A stretch of 64,000 bases of DNA from Candidatus Melainabacteria bacterium (GCA_016716405.1 JADJWK010000002.1:620001-684000); one strand, 5' to 3'; counted from the first letter of the stretch, positions 36,417-45,329 are shown. Translations and numbers: made by a program. Notes: generated by a model from the letters alone, not told the origin.

Positions 36417-36794
36417 ATGAAAGATCCAGAAGCCGCCCAGCGCAAGAGAGACGAGCTCAGAGAAGCCGAGAAGAAAGAAGTTATCCAGGCCGTCGCCGCC
36501 TTGATGATACCGCTTTCACTCTTTCTCTCCTGTGTGATTTTTGCAGGCGGTGCTTTTCTCATCGTCAATCATGAGCCTTTCGGCTATTTCATGATCGGGC
36601 TCACCGCCGCGGTAGCTGTCGCCGCCTTCGTCGCTCTGATCCGCTTCCACAACGGTTATCGAGCGAAAGGCTATGTGCCCGGCGAAGACGGCAGTATCGA
36701 GCTCGAGAGCGATGAAGCCAGTGTTGATGAAGCGAGCGAAGAAGCTGCCGAAAAGTCCGAGACCACCGAAGAAAGAATTCCGGTAGAGAAGTAG
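36417..36794 (+). CDS. Small two-helix membrane protein of unknown function
   Basis: 126 aa. Charged N-terminal helix (KDPEAAQRKRDELREAEKKEV), two membrane segments (LMIPLSLFLSCVIFAGGAFLIV; YFMIGLTAAVAVAAFVALI), and an acidic C-terminal tail rich in Glu and Ser. No family recognised. It ends upstream of a bidirectional terminator shared with rpsI. Confidence 0.65.
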   Translation: MKDPEAAQRKRDELREAEKKEVIQAVAALMIPLSLFLSCVIFAGGAFLIVNHEPFGYFMIGLTAAVAVAAFVALIRFHNGYRAKGYVPGEDGSIELESDEASVDEASEEAAEKSETTEERIPVEK

Positions 36795-36884
36795 TAGAGC
36801 AAGCAAGATCCTCATCCAGCCTGGGTTGAGACCTGGTTGACATATTGATTGGTCGTTTTCTTCCAATTCGTAATCCACAAGCAA

Positions 36885-36911
36885 AAAGCGCAATGCCCGG
36901 CATTGCGCTTT
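36885..36911. terminator. Bidirectional intrinsic terminator of the ribosomal operon
   Basis: AAAGCGCAATG and CATTGCGCTTT form an 11-bp stem with a 5-nt loop. On the minus strand it is followed by T-rich bases (GCTTTTTGC), on the plus strand by TTTCTTG. It ends the rpsJ-rpsI superoperon and the gene at 36417-36794. Confidence 0.88.
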
Positions 36912-36941
36912 CTTGATTGCTCTGTCTTTCGATCCCCGCTC

Positions 36942-37340
36942 TTAACGCTTGGAGAACTGGAACCGTTTTCTGGCGCGCTTGCGTCCGTACTTCTTGCGCT
37001 CTTTGACCCGGGGGTCTCGGGTGAGAAGACCGTCCACTCTGAGCAGAGGACGATTCTGAGGAGACGCCTCGGCCAGGGCTCTGGCAATACCGTGACGGAT
37101 GGCGCCGAGTTGACCGGCGACGCCGCCACCGCTAACGGTGACGAAGACGTCGAAGCGTCCCTGGGCTTCGGCTGCTGCGAAAGGCTGGGCAACGAGTTTT
37201 TCCAGACCGTAGCGGCCGCCAACATAGTCCTCGATGGTGCGGCCGTTGATCTTGACGGCGCCTGTACCGGGGATCAGACGAACGCGGGCGGTGGCAGTCT
37301 TTCTGCGGCCGGTTCCGTAATACTGAATAACGCTTGTCAT
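36942..37340 (-). CDS. rpsI: 30S ribosomal protein S9
   Basis: 132 aa, complete. YYGTGRRKTATARVRLIPGTG at the start and the basic tail KRARKRFQFSKR, whose last Arg reaches the P-site tRNA. 31 bp after rplM, and last gene of the superoperon before the terminator. Confidence 0.97.
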   Translation of the reverse strand: MTSVIQYYGTGRRKTATARVRLIPGTGAVKINGRTIEDYVGGRYGLEKLVAQPFAAAEAQGRFDVFVTVSGGGVAGQLGAIRHGIARALAEASPQNRPLLRVDGLLTRDPRVKERKKYGRKRARKRFQFSKR

Positions 37341-37371
37341 TGCTGGTCCTTTTCTTTAGCGGTTGTGGAAA

Positions 37372-37806
37372 TTAGTGGGAGAGGGCGTAGGGCTGCGGGT
37401 TCTGCGCTTTGTGCGGATGCTCGCCGCCGGCGTATACTTTCAGTTTGGTGAACTGCTTGCGACCGAGAGTGGTGTGGGGAAGCATTCCTTTCACGGCTCT
37501 CTCGATGATGGCTTCGGGTTTGCGCCGTCTCAGGCTCTCCAGCTTCTCTTCTTTGAAGCCGCCGGGAAAACCGGAGTGACGGTAATAGACTTTCTGGGTC
37601 TCTTTGTTGCCGGTCACTTTGATCTTCTCGGCGTTGACGATCACCACGAAATCGCCGCAATCCACATGCGGAGTGAATTCGGGCTTGTTCTTGCCGCGCA
37701 GCAGATTGGTGACTTCTACGGCCAGACGACCGAGGGTCTTGCCGTCGGCATCGATGACATGCCATGCGCGGGTTACTTCATCTGGCTTAGCGCTATAGGT
37801 TTTCAC
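37372..37806 (-). CDS. rplM: 50S ribosomal protein L13
   Basis: 144 aa. WHVIDADGKTLGRLAVEVTNLLRGK and the central VVIVNAEKIKVTGNK are typical. L13 and S9 form the usual rplM-rpsI pair, here fused to the alpha operon end after truA (16-bp gap), as in Cyanobacteria and Firmicutes. Confidence 0.97.
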   Translation of the reverse strand: MKTYSAKPDEVTRAWHVIDADGKTLGRLAVEVTNLLRGKNKPEFTPHVDCGDFVVIVNAEKIKVTGNKETQKVYYRHSGFPGGFKEEKLESLRRRKPEAIIERAVKGMLPHTTLGRKQFTKLKVYAGGEHPHKAQNPQPYALSH

Positions 37807-37822
37807 GGGAGTTCTCCTGGAC

Positions 37823-38599
37823 TCAAAATGTCTTCTGGAACAATTGGTAGTGCTCTGGGTAGTGCACCGAGTTTAAGGTCAACCCCCAGGGGGGTGCCGT
37901 CGGCCCGGCCAAGTTCCGGTCGCATGCTTCAAGAGCATCGCTTATAGCTGCCGGCTCTTTCTTGCCGAGCCCTATTTCTATAAGGGTCCCGACGATTATG
38001 CGCACCATATTGTACACGAAGTGATCGGCGGCAATCCAGAATTCAAGCTGTCCTTCACCTAAATTCAAGATTTGGGCGCGGGTCACGGTGCAGACAGGGC
38101 TTGACTTATCGGCGTTGGTCGAGCGGAATGCGCTGAAATCGTGCCGGCCCATGAGGCGCAGGGCGGCGTCCTGCATGGCTTTCAAGTCCAGTTCCTGGCG
38201 CACGAAGTAATGAGTATCCTTTAACAGAGGAGAACGCTGGCGGCGGTTCAAGATCCGATACACATATTCGCGCTCCCGGGCGCTGAAGCGCGCGTGGAAA
38301 GAATCGTCCACTTCCTGGGCGGCGGTCACCGCCAGATTCTTGCTGAGTATGCCATTCAGGCTCCAGGACAGCGCTTCGATGTCCGGCCTCTCCCCTGCCG
38401 GCCACTCTATATGAGCCACCTGTCCCCGGGCATGGACGCCGGTGTCGGTGCGGCCGCTGAAATGAACCCGGACCTCCTGGCGAGCCAGGGTGGTCAGGGC
38501 TCCTTCGAGCTCCGACTGCACGGTGGTGACGCCCACTTGATACTGGGAGCCGTGGAAAGAGTTTCCCCTGTACTCGATTTTCAGGGCGATCCTGGGCAC
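37823..38599 (-). CDS. truA: tRNA pseudouridine(38-40) synthase TruA
   Basis: Makes pseudouridine at positions 38-40 of tRNA anticodon arms. 258 aa. IEYRGNSFHGSQ start, catalytic Asp in FSGRTDTGVHARGQVAH (RTD), RFSAREREYVYRI and the later NMVRIIVGTLIEIG motif are all present. It lies 4 bp after rplQ. Confidence 0.96.
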   Translation of the reverse strand: MPRIALKIEYRGNSFHGSQYQVGVTTVQSELEGALTTLARQEVRVHFSGRTDTGVHARGQVAHIEWPAGERPDIEALSWSLNGILSKNLAVTAAQEVDDSFHARFSAREREYVYRILNRRQRSPLLKDTHYFVRQELDLKAMQDAALRLMGRHDFSAFRSTNADKSSPVCTVTRAQILNLGEGQLEFWIAADHFVYNMVRIIVGTLIEIGLGKKEPAAISDALEACDRNLAGPTAPPWGLTLNSVHYPEHYQLFQKTF

Positions 38600-38603
38600 C
38601 CGC

Positions 38604-39029
38604 CTAGACTAGCTGGATGACCGCCAGAGGAGTATTGTCGCCGCGGCGGGAGCGATACTTGATAATTCTTGTATAGCCGCCCGGACGATCCAGGTAGCGG
38701 GGAGCGATCTCGTCGAAGACGCGGGTGACCACATCACGATCGTACAGAGTGCTGTCAACCTGACGTCTCAGGTGCACGCAACGGGCTACTTTCCTGGCTG
38801 CTTCGGCGTCTCCGCCTTTGGCCTTCTCGTACTGGGCTTTGTAATCTTGAAGATAGCCTTTCTTGCCTTTTGTGATCAGCTTCTCGACTTCGGGTTTCAG
38901 GGCTTTCGCTTTGGCCAGGGTCGTGATGATCTCCTCATTGCGAAGCAACTCGGTGGCAAGGGATCTGAGGACAGCTTTGCGCTGGTCCTGAGGTCTTCCC
39001 AGTCTGTGGCGTGCTTGGCGGTGACGCAT
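38604..39029 (-). CDS. rplQ: 50S ribosomal protein L17
   Basis: 141 aa. Starts MRHRQARHRLGRPQDQRKAVLRSLATELL and includes ITTLAKAKALKPEVEKLITKGKKG; the C-terminus GGYTRIIKYRSRRGDNTPLAVIQLV is canonical. It follows rpoA by 30 bp. Confidence 0.97.
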   Translation of the reverse strand: MRHRQARHRLGRPQDQRKAVLRSLATELLRNEEIITTLAKAKALKPEVEKLITKGKKGYLQDYKAQYEKAKGGDAEAARKVARCVHLRRQVDSTLYDRDVVTRVFDEIAPRYLDRPGGYTRIIKYRSRRGDNTPLAVIQLV

Positions 39030-39059
39030 GGCTCGAATCCCCTGTGTTCTTTGCGTTTA

Positions 39060-40154
39060 CTATTTTTGATCCTTGGGAGTATCGGCAAGACCGAGACCGA
39101 ACTGTCTCAATCTCTCGATTACTTCGTCAGCCGACTTCTTGCCGAAGTTCTTGATATTCATCAGATCGTCGTAGGTCAGCTTGAGCAGCTCGCCCAGAGA
39201 GTTGATATTGGCTCTCTTCAGGCAGTTGTAGGCGCGCACCGAGAGCTCGAGCTCTTCGATGGAGATGGAGCTGTGCTTGCCTTCTTGCTGCTGAGGTTGG
39301 GTGGTGGTGGGCACCATGGGTTTGCCCGAGAGCTCGGCTATCGGGACCAGGTGCTCGATGAGTTGTCTGGCTGCCTGGGAGACTGCCTCAGTGGCGTCGA
39401 TGGCGCCATTGCTCCAGAGCTCCACGGTCAGCTTGTCGTAGTCGGTGGACTCGCCGACCCGGGTAGGCTCGACGGTGTAAGAAACTTTGCGTACAGGCAT
39501 ATAGACTGCGTCGATGGGAAGCACGTCTATGGCTTGCTTGTACTGGCTGTGGGCGTCGGCGGGCACATAGCCGCGTCCTCTCTCCACGGTGATCTCGGCG
39601 CGGATGCGGCCGCCTTCGGCCAGGGTGCAGAGCTGCCAGTCCGGATTGATGATGGTGGCATCGGCGGGGCAGAAGATATCACGGCCGGTTACCGGACCGG
39701 GACGCTCGACGTCGAGATGGAGATATTGAGGATCCGGGCTGAAAGTCTTGACGACGAGCCCTTTCAGATTGAGCATCACATCGATGACGTCTTCGACGAC
39801 ACCGGGGACGGTGGTGAATTCGTGGGTGATACCGTCGATACGCACAGCGGTGACCGCCGAGCCTTCCAGATGAGAGAGAAGCACGCGGCGCAGGCTGTTG
39901 CCCAGGGTGGTGCCGTATCCCCGCTCCAGGGGCTCGATCACGAATTTGCCGTAGATGGAGCCGTCGGCGTGAGTCTTATTCTCGAGACATTTGATTTTGA
40001 TGGGCTCTCTGGGGCTCGTCTCCAGACCGTAGTCCATGCCACTGCCCATGCCGCCGCCGCCCATGCTGCCGCCCATGCCGCCTCCCATTCCGAGACCGCT
40101 GGTCATGCCAGTATTCATATTGATGCCGTAAGGGCGATTGAAATCGTTGTTCAC
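39060..40154 (-). CDS. rpoA: RNA polymerase alpha subunit, with unusual N-terminal Gly/Met-rich extension
   Basis: 364 aa, about 45-50 longer than usual. Residues 1-47 are a low-complexity Gly/Met/Asn segment (MNNDFNRPYGINMNTGMTSG, then GMGGGMGGSMGGGGMGSGM). The standard alpha-NTD begins around PIKIKCLENK and continues with YGKFVIEPLERGYGTTLGNSLRRVLLSHLEGSAV. The alpha-CTD with helix-hairpin-helix (RAYNCLKRANINSLGELLKLTYDDLMNIKNFGKKSADEVIERL) is complete. Alternative Met starts occur inside the extension (for example residue 13), but the frame is open from the ATG at 40154, and Met-rich repeats after it make a late start equally possible. Confidence 0.96.
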   Translation of the reverse strand: MNNDFNRPYGINMNTGMTSGLGMGGGMGGSMGGGGMGSGMDYGLETSPREPIKIKCLENKTHADGSIYGKFVIEPLERGYGTTLGNSLRRVLLSHLEGSAVTAVRIDGITHEFTTVPGVVEDVIDVMLNLKGLVVKTFSPDPQYLHLDVERPGPVTGRDIFCPADATIINPDWQLCTLAEGGRIRAEITVERGRGYVPADAHSQYKQAIDVLPIDAVYMPVRKVSYTVEPTRVGESTDYDKLTVELWSNGAIDATEAVSQAARQLIEHLVPIAELSGKPMVPTTTQPQQQEGKHSSISIEELELSVRAYNCLKRANINSLGELLKLTYDDLMNIKNFGKKSADEVIERLRQFGLGLADTPKDQK

Positions 40155-40205
40155 GTTTTTTCGCTTCCAGTTTCGTGGGGGTGCGCCGTTGATTCAGATT
40201 AGAGC

Positions 40206-40832
40206 CTATCTTCTCGAGTAGTACTCGACGATGAGGGCTTCTTTGATGGTCGGGTCGAGATCTTCCCGGGAGGGAGGATTGACGATCGACGTGGTGAGAT
40301 TTTCGAGATCGGCAGTCATCCAGTTGGGAGCTGCCTGGGAAGGATTGTTCTCCACGAGGGCTTTGACCAGCTTCTTGCTCTTCTCGGCGACGCCCACTAC
40401 CTGCCCGGGCTTGAGCTGGTGCGAGGGAGCATAGGAGCGGCGGCCGTCGACGGTGAAATGACCGTGGGTGATGAGCTGCCTGGCTTGCGCCCGCGAGGGC
40501 ACCAGACCGGAGCGGTGCACGATATTGTCGAGACGGGACTCGCAGAGCTGGAGGACTTTGAGACCGGTAGGAACTTTCTTCTGCGCCGAGGCCACCCGGT
40601 AGAAGGCCGAGAATTGAGCTTCGAGCAAACCGTAGGTGCGGCGTACTTTTTGTTTTTCGCGAAGCTGAAGAGCGTATTCGGAATGCTTCTTGCGGGCCTG
40701 ACCGTGCTGGCCGGGACCGTAGCGGCGTCTCTCGATGGCGCACTTGGTGGTATAGCAACGCGAGCCTTTCAGAAAGAGCTTCACTCCTTCGTTGCGGCAG
40801 AGCTTGCAAACAGCGTCCGTATATCTAGCCAA
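40206..40832 (-). CDS. rpsD: 30S ribosomal protein S4
   Basis: 208 aa from TTG 40832, which has AGGAG 8 nt upstream and gives the canonical ARYTDAVCKLCRNEG start; an upstream in-frame start would overlap rpsK. The zinc motif (CKLCRNEG...CYTTKC) makes it a C+ type S4. An S4 RNA-binding domain (LDNIVHRSGLVPSRAQARQLITHGHFTVDGRR) follows. S4 is commonly the alpha-operon translational repressor. Confidence 0.97.
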   Translation of the reverse strand: MARYTDAVCKLCRNEGVKLFLKGSRCYTTKCAIERRRYGPGQHGQARKKHSEYALQLREKQKVRRTYGLLEAQFSAFYRVASAQKKVPTGLKVLQLCESRLDNIVHRSGLVPSRAQARQLITHGHFTVDGRRSYAPSHQLKPGQVVGVAEKSKKLVKALVENNPSQAAPNWMTADLENLTTSIVNPPSREDLDPTIKEALIVEYYSRR

Positions 40833-40858
40833 CTTCCGAATCTCCTCTCTTCTAAAGC

Positions 40859-41251
40859 TTATACGCGTCTGCGCTTGGGCGGACGGCAACCGTTGTGCGG
40901 GATGGGGGTAACGTCTTTGATCAGGGTAATCTCGAGACCGGCGGCCTGGAGGGCCCGAATGGCGGTCTCGCGCCCGGCGCCCGGTCCTTTGACCAGTACT
41001 TCCACCTGGCGCATGCCCTGGTCCATCGAGCGGCGGGCGACGGTGTCGGCGGCTTGCTGAGCGGCGAACGGCGTGCCCTTCTTGGCGCCCTTGAAGCCGA
41101 CCGTGCCGGCAGAAGCCCAGGCGATGACCTGGCCCTGAGGATCGGTGGAGGAAACGATTGTGTTGTTGAAGGTGCTCTTGATGTGGACTACGCCTTGCAG
41201 CACATATCGCTTCTCTTTCTTTTTGGTTCTAGCTTTTGCCGTCTTCGCCAT
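40859..41251 (-). CDS. rpsK: 30S ribosomal protein S11
   Basis: 130 aa. HIKSTFNNTIVSSTDPQGQVIAWASAGTVGFKGAKKGTPFAAQQAA and the C-terminal DVTPIPHNGCRPPKRRRV are canonical. A 120-bp gap separates it from rpsM, the largest internal gap of the alpha section, and could hold an internal promoter, though none was convincing. Confidence 0.97.
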   Translation of the reverse strand: MAKTAKARTKKKEKRYVLQGVVHIKSTFNNTIVSSTDPQGQVIAWASAGTVGFKGAKKGTPFAAQQAADTVARRSMDQGMRQVEVLVKGPGAGRETAIRALQAAGLEITLIKDVTPIPHNGCRPPKRRRV

Positions 41252-41371
41252 GGCCTTGTGTTTACCCTTTGGATATATGTCTCGAATACGCGATTCTAAA
41301 AGGAATTGTCAGTAAATGCCTGAAATTTCGCTCCAATATTAACGATCGTGTTGCTCGTCGTTACCAGCCGA

Positions 41372-41761
41372 TTACTTGCCGGGAGCTTGTTTCTTGTTGG
41401 CTACCGTGACGCGTTTGCGACCACGCCTGGTACGGGCATTGGTCTTGGTACGCTGGCCCCTGGTGGGCAGACCACGTCTGTGGCGCTGTCCGCGGTAGCA
41501 GTTGATTTCGATGAGGCGCTTGATATTAAGACCCTCGACACGGCGAAGGTCACCCTCGATCTGATAGAGACCGGACTTCTCGATCTCGTCTCTGATTTTG
41601 GCTACCTCATCGTCGCTGAGCTCGTGAACCCGTCTTTCTTCCGGGATCCCGAGCTTGTCGCAGATCTTGGTGGCGGTGGTCATGCCGATACCGTGAATAT
41701 AAGTGAGACCGACAAAGGTCTTTTTGTTTTTCGGTAGGTCAACACCGGCTATTCGAGCCAT
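41372..41761 (-). CDS. rpsM: 30S ribosomal protein S13
   Basis: 129 aa. Starts ARIAGVDLPKNKKTFVGLTYIHGIG, contains the conserved H2TH region and ends in a basic tail RTKTNARTRRGRKRVTVANKK. It follows rpmJ by 42 bp. Confidence 0.97.
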   Translation of the reverse strand: MARIAGVDLPKNKKTFVGLTYIHGIGMTTATKICDKLGIPEERRVHELSDDEVAKIRDEIEKSGLYQIEGDLRRVEGLNIKRLIEINCYRGQRHRRGLPTRGQRTKTNARTRRGRKRVTVANKKQAPGK

Positions 41762-41803
41762 TGGTCCTCCAGCTTTACGCTATTTCGTTTGGTGTAATTT
41801 AAA

Positions 41804-41917
41804 TCAGCCCTGGCGCTGCTTGTGCTTGGGGTTAATGCAGATGATCGCTACACGACCTTTGCGGCGGATCACTTTGCACTTATCGCACATTCGTTTTACT
41901 GACGCTCTTACTTTCAT
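41804..41917 (-). CDS. rpmJ: 50S ribosomal protein L36
   Basis: 37 aa, too short for routine detection. Reads MKVRASVKRMCDKCKVIRR, then KGRVAIICINPKHKQRQG. The zinc ligands CDKC, C and H (CINPKH) are intact, so this is the zinc-containing form. Start ATG 41917, stop TGA 41806-41804, in the usual place between infA and rpsM. Confidence 0.97.
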   Translation of the reverse strand: MKVRASVKRMCDKCKVIRRKGRVAIICINPKHKQRQG

Positions 41918-42029
41918 AACCAGCTCCCAGCACGCTCTGGTGCACTCTCTCAGTCCGAAGCGAAAACCGCGCCTGCGTCCATTTCGGGAGGCAAACCGCT
42001 AAAGCCGCGGACAAACAACTAATTCTACA

Positions 42030-42251
42030 CTACTCTCTGATTCTGTATGTGATTCTTCCGCGCGTAAGGTCGTATGGGGTGAGCTCCACGCGGACTCGAT
42101 CGCCCGGAAGTATCTTAATAAAGTTTTTGCGAATCTTCCCGGAAATGTGTGCCAGGACCTTGTGCCCGTTGTCGAGCTCTACCCGGAACATGGCATTGGG
42201 CAAGGATTCCCGGATGGTGCCCTCGAATTCTATTACGCCTTGCTTAGCCAT
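42030..42251 (-). CDS. infA: Translation initiation factor IF-1
   Basis: 73 aa, S1/OB fold. AKQGVIEFEGTIRESLPNAM, then FRVELDNGHKVLAHISGKIRKNFIKILPGDRV, closely like the cyanobacterial proteins. ATG 42251 overlaps the map stop by one base (TGATG). Longer in-frame starts upstream lie inside map and are not used. 112 bp separates it from rpmJ. Confidence 0.97.
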   Translation of the reverse strand: MAKQGVIEFEGTIRESLPNAMFRVELDNGHKVLAHISGKIRKNFIKILPGDRVRVELTPYDLTRGRITYRIRE

Positions 42252-43033
42252 CAGACTACCTCGGTAGGACGCTTGGTAAGTACTTCCGGTCCCTGCTCCG
42301 TGACCATGATCGAGTGCTCGAAATGTGCTGAAGGTTTGTAATCTTGCGTTACAACTGTCCAACCATCTCGTTTGGTGCGAACCCGGTCGCCACCAAGATT
42401 GAACATGGGTTCAATCGCTATAACCATACCAGGTTCCAGCCTTGTCTTGCTACCTGTTCGGTAGTTGAAAATGAACGGTTCTTCATGGAGTACATAGCCT
42501 ATGCCGTGTCCGCCGTACTCCCGGACGATGCCGTAGGCGCTCTTCTGACCGACATCTTCGATGGCGCCGCCGACCTGATCGAGGGTAGCGCCGACACGGC
42601 TGGCTTTGATGCCTGCGTAGAGAGCTTTCTGAGTGTCGTCCAGGAGCTGGATCAGTCTCTGGGAGACACTGCCGATCGGTATGGTGACTGCGGTATCGGC
42701 GATGAGGTCGAGGACCCTGCCGTTCTCCTCCCGCTGGAAGGTCACTCCCAGGTCCATGCTGAGCACGTCTCCGTCTTTGAGGACCCTCTGCTTGCTGGGG
42801 ATGCCGTGCACCACTTCTTCGTTCACCGAAGAGCAGATGGTGGCGGGGAAATTTCGATAACCTTTGAAGGTCGGAAGCGCCCCTTCATCGCGGATCTTCT
42901 TCTCGGCGATGGCATCGAGCTCATAGGTGGACACGCCCGGCTTCGCCACGCCGACCAGCATCTCCAGAACCTCGCCAGCCAGGCGGCCGGCTTTGCGAAT
43001 AAGAGCGAGATCTTCTTCTTTGGAGACGATCAT
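42251..43033 (-). CDS. map: Methionine aminopeptidase, type I
   Basis: Removes N-terminal Met from nascent proteins. About 260 aa. Metal ligands can be read in LSMDLGVTF (Asp), the second Asp in a DLIADTAVTI context, GHGIGYVLHEEPFIFNY (His, Glu), and PMFNLGG plus the C-terminal VTEQGPEVLT. ATG 43033 overlaps the adk stop (ATGA), which makes it the preferred start over an ATG 9 nt upstream. Confidence 0.96.
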   Translation of the reverse strand: MIVSKEEDLALIRKAGRLAGEVLEMLVGVAKPGVSTYELDAIAEKKIRDEGALPTFKGYRNFPATICSSVNEEVVHGIPSKQRVLKDGDVLSMDLGVTFQREENGRVLDLIADTAVTIPIGSVSQRLIQLLDDTQKALYAGIKASRVGATLDQVGGAIEDVGQKSAYGIVREYGGHGIGYVLHEEPFIFNYRTGSKTRLEPGMVIAIEPMFNLGGDRVRTKRDGWTVVTQDYKPSAHFEHSIMVTEQGPEVLTKRPTEVV

Positions 43034-43734
43034 TTCTGGCAAGCTACCTTCAGAACTTCGAGCAACCGGTTGAAGACCTCTTCCGGAGCGCCTTGCCCGT
43101 CGACGGTGACGAGCAGTCCTTTACCATCGTAATACTCGATGAGGGGGGCGGTCTGCTCCCGGTATACAGAGAGGCGCTGCTTGACTACGTCCGGCTTGTC
43201 GTCGCTTCGATGATTGAGCTCGGTTCCGCATTGATCGCAGATTCCCTCTTTCTTCGGGGGCTGGAATTTGACATGGAAGACAGCGTTGCATTCTTTGTTG
43301 GGGCAGACCCGGCGTCCGGTTATCCGCTCCTCGAGCAATTCGTCCGAGGTCTTCAGGTTGATCACTTTCTCGAGCCTGGTGTCGAGCCTCTCGAGGAGGT
43401 CGTCCAGGGCTTTCGCCTGGGCGGGATTGCGGGGGAAGCCGTCGAGGATGAATCCCGTCTTGGCCAGGGGCTTCGCGCCGGAGGAGCCGAGGGAACCGCT
43501 GGCGACGGAGGCACCAGATAGGACCTCTTCGAACATGGCAATGAGGACTTCGTCCGGAACGAGATTGCCCTTGTCCATGAAGCTCTTGGCCTTGATACCG
43601 GCTTCGGTTCCCTGCTTGACTGCCTCGCGAAGTAGATCCCCGGAGGAAAGGTGCTTGAGGGAGAGCTTTTCGGAGAGCATCTTGCACTGGGTGCCCTTGC
43701 CGGCCCCGGGAGCTCCAAGAAACAATAACTGCAT
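43030..43734 (-). CDS. adk: Adenylate kinase
   Basis: 234 aa. P-loop FLGAPGAGKGTQCKML, NMP-binding region LSSGDLLREAVKQGTEAG, and FILDGFPRNPAQAKALD. The LID domain has four Cys (CPNKECNAVFHVKFQPPKKEGICDQC), the zinc-binding form common in Gram-positives and some others. A short insertion (SGASVASGSLGSSGAKPLAKT) lies between the NMP domain and the DGFPR motif. secY-adk-map is a conserved order. Confidence 0.96.
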   Translation of the reverse strand: MQLLFLGAPGAGKGTQCKMLSEKLSLKHLSSGDLLREAVKQGTEAGIKAKSFMDKGNLVPDEVLIAMFEEVLSGASVASGSLGSSGAKPLAKTGFILDGFPRNPAQAKALDDLLERLDTRLEKVINLKTSDELLEERITGRRVCPNKECNAVFHVKFQPPKKEGICDQCGTELNHRSDDKPDVVKQRLSVYREQTAPLIEYYDGKGLLVTVDGQGAPEEVFNRLLEVLKVACQK

Positions 43735-43762
43735 GGTCTGTCCTCGCTATATTCAGCTAAAT

Positions 43763-45220
43763 CTAGAACGATTTCTCTTCGCGCTTGCGGAAGATGCCCC
43801 GGGCCTGGTATCGGGCCGAAAGGGCGTGAGTGACGATCTGGCGCTGGGTATCGATGGCCACACCGACAAGAATGATTAGAGAAGTACTTCCCAGACCCTG
43901 GAGGGTGCTGACCTGGGTCCATTGCTCGGCATGGATGGGCAGGATTGCCACCAGACCGATACCCACCGAGCCTATGAAGATCAGCCTGGTGAGGGTGTCC
44001 TCGAGGAACTCCGCCGTCGGTCTTCCCGGTCTGACGCCCTGGACTGCACGACCCTGACGTCTCAAGTTCTCGGCCATATCCCGGGGCTGGAGAATGATGG
44101 AAGCATAGAAGTAGGCGAAGAATAGAATCAACGCGAAATAGACCAGGGAGTGCTCCCAGCGATAGTACTGGAACATATTGCCTATCTCTGTGGATATGAA
44201 TGCCCAGGTGTTGACGGCCCAGGTCTGGTTGGCAAGCGATCCGATAGCCGGGCCGATGCCTGGAGCGCTTGTCATGAGCTCCCAGGCGGCCTGAACCGGA
44301 TCTTTGCTCTTGCCCTGGGCGACGAATTGCATGACCGTTGTGGGGAACATCATCAGGGACGAGGCGAAGATGATCGCCATGACGCCTGAAGGGTTGATGG
44401 GCAGATAAAGATAGTCATCCGGCGCTGCCACGAATACTTGCCGGCCGACATTGCGCCGGGCCCCGAGCACCATGACTTTGCGCACTCCCTGCTGCAGGCA
44501 GACGATAAGGGCCGCAAGCAGGAGGAAAAGGGCACATAGTATGGCGACGCCCCAGGCCGGCGACTGGCCGGTCTGGACTGCTTCGACGGTATTCTTGACC
44601 ATGACGGGAAGCCGGGCCACGATACCCAGGAAGATCAGGAGCGAGGCACCGTTGCCAACACCACGCTCGGTTATCAACTCGCCCATCCACATGATGAACA
44701 TGGCCGAGCCGGTGAGAATAATCGCCGAGGTGATAATGAACCAGACCCCCGGAGCGGTTACCACAGGCGGTCCCTGGATCTTCATAAGAAGATTGGCGAG
44801 CATCACCGACTGCAAGATCGAGATAGCCACCGTAGAGACCCTGGTGATCTGCTGGAGCTTTTTGCGACCTTGCTCGCCCTGGTTCTTCTGTAGATCCTCG
44901 AGCTTGGGAATGACTGCCTGCATCAACTGCATGATGATGGAGGCTGTGATATAAGGACCAATTCCCAGCGAGAAGATCGAGAGCTTGTTGAGAGCGCCGC
45001 CGGTGAAGAGGTCCACCATTCCAAGAAGGCTCTGGGCATACTCGGGGTGCTTTAGAAAAGCGGTGGAGTCTACGCCTGGAAGAGGAATATGAACGCCGGC
45101 TCGGTAAAGCAGGATCATTCCGAGGGTGAAGAAGATCTTCTCCTTCAATCCGGCCGCGGACAGGAGCTTCAGCAGATCCTCGGGTCCGCCAATCTTGCCT
45201 CCCCTTCTCGGTGCATTCAT
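43763..45220 (-). CDS. secY: Protein translocase subunit SecY
   Basis: 485 aa, ten membrane helices. N-terminal helix LKEKIFFTLGMILLYRAGVHIPLPGVD, conserved FSLGIGPYITASIIMQLM, and the cytosolic basic loop LQQGVRKVMVLGARRNVG are present. The pore-forming core of the Sec translocon. SecY is encoded after rplO across a 109-bp gap. Confidence 0.97.
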   Translation of the reverse strand: MNAPRRGGKIGGPEDLLKLLSAAGLKEKIFFTLGMILLYRAGVHIPLPGVDSTAFLKHPEYAQSLLGMVDLFTGGALNKLSIFSLGIGPYITASIIMQLMQAVIPKLEDLQKNQGEQGRKKLQQITRVSTVAISILQSVMLANLLMKIQGPPVVTAPGVWFIITSAIILTGSAMFIMWMGELITERGVGNGASLLIFLGIVARLPVMVKNTVEAVQTGQSPAWGVAILCALFLLLAALIVCLQQGVRKVMVLGARRNVGRQVFVAAPDDYLYLPINPSGVMAIIFASSLMMFPTTVMQFVAQGKSKDPVQAAWELMTSAPGIGPAIGSLANQTWAVNTWAFISTEIGNMFQYYRWEHSLVYFALILFFAYFYASIILQPRDMAENLRRQGRAVQGVRPGRPTAEFLEDTLTRLIFIGSVGIGLVAILPIHAEQWTQVSTLQGLGSTSLIILVGVAIDTQRQIVTHALSARYQARGIFRKREEKSF

Positions 45221-45329
45221 TTGTTCAGCTGACTCCTTCTATCTATCAAAAAAACGGATGACGTCACTCCCCATCATAGTAGAGAGGGGTGCGCGTTTGA
45301 CGAGGTTAAAAGCAAATGTTAACTATCGC

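Noticed and set aside
38772..40202. 476-codon plus-strand frame across rplQ and rpoA
   Set aside because: It is the complement of two clearly identified ribosomal-operon genes.
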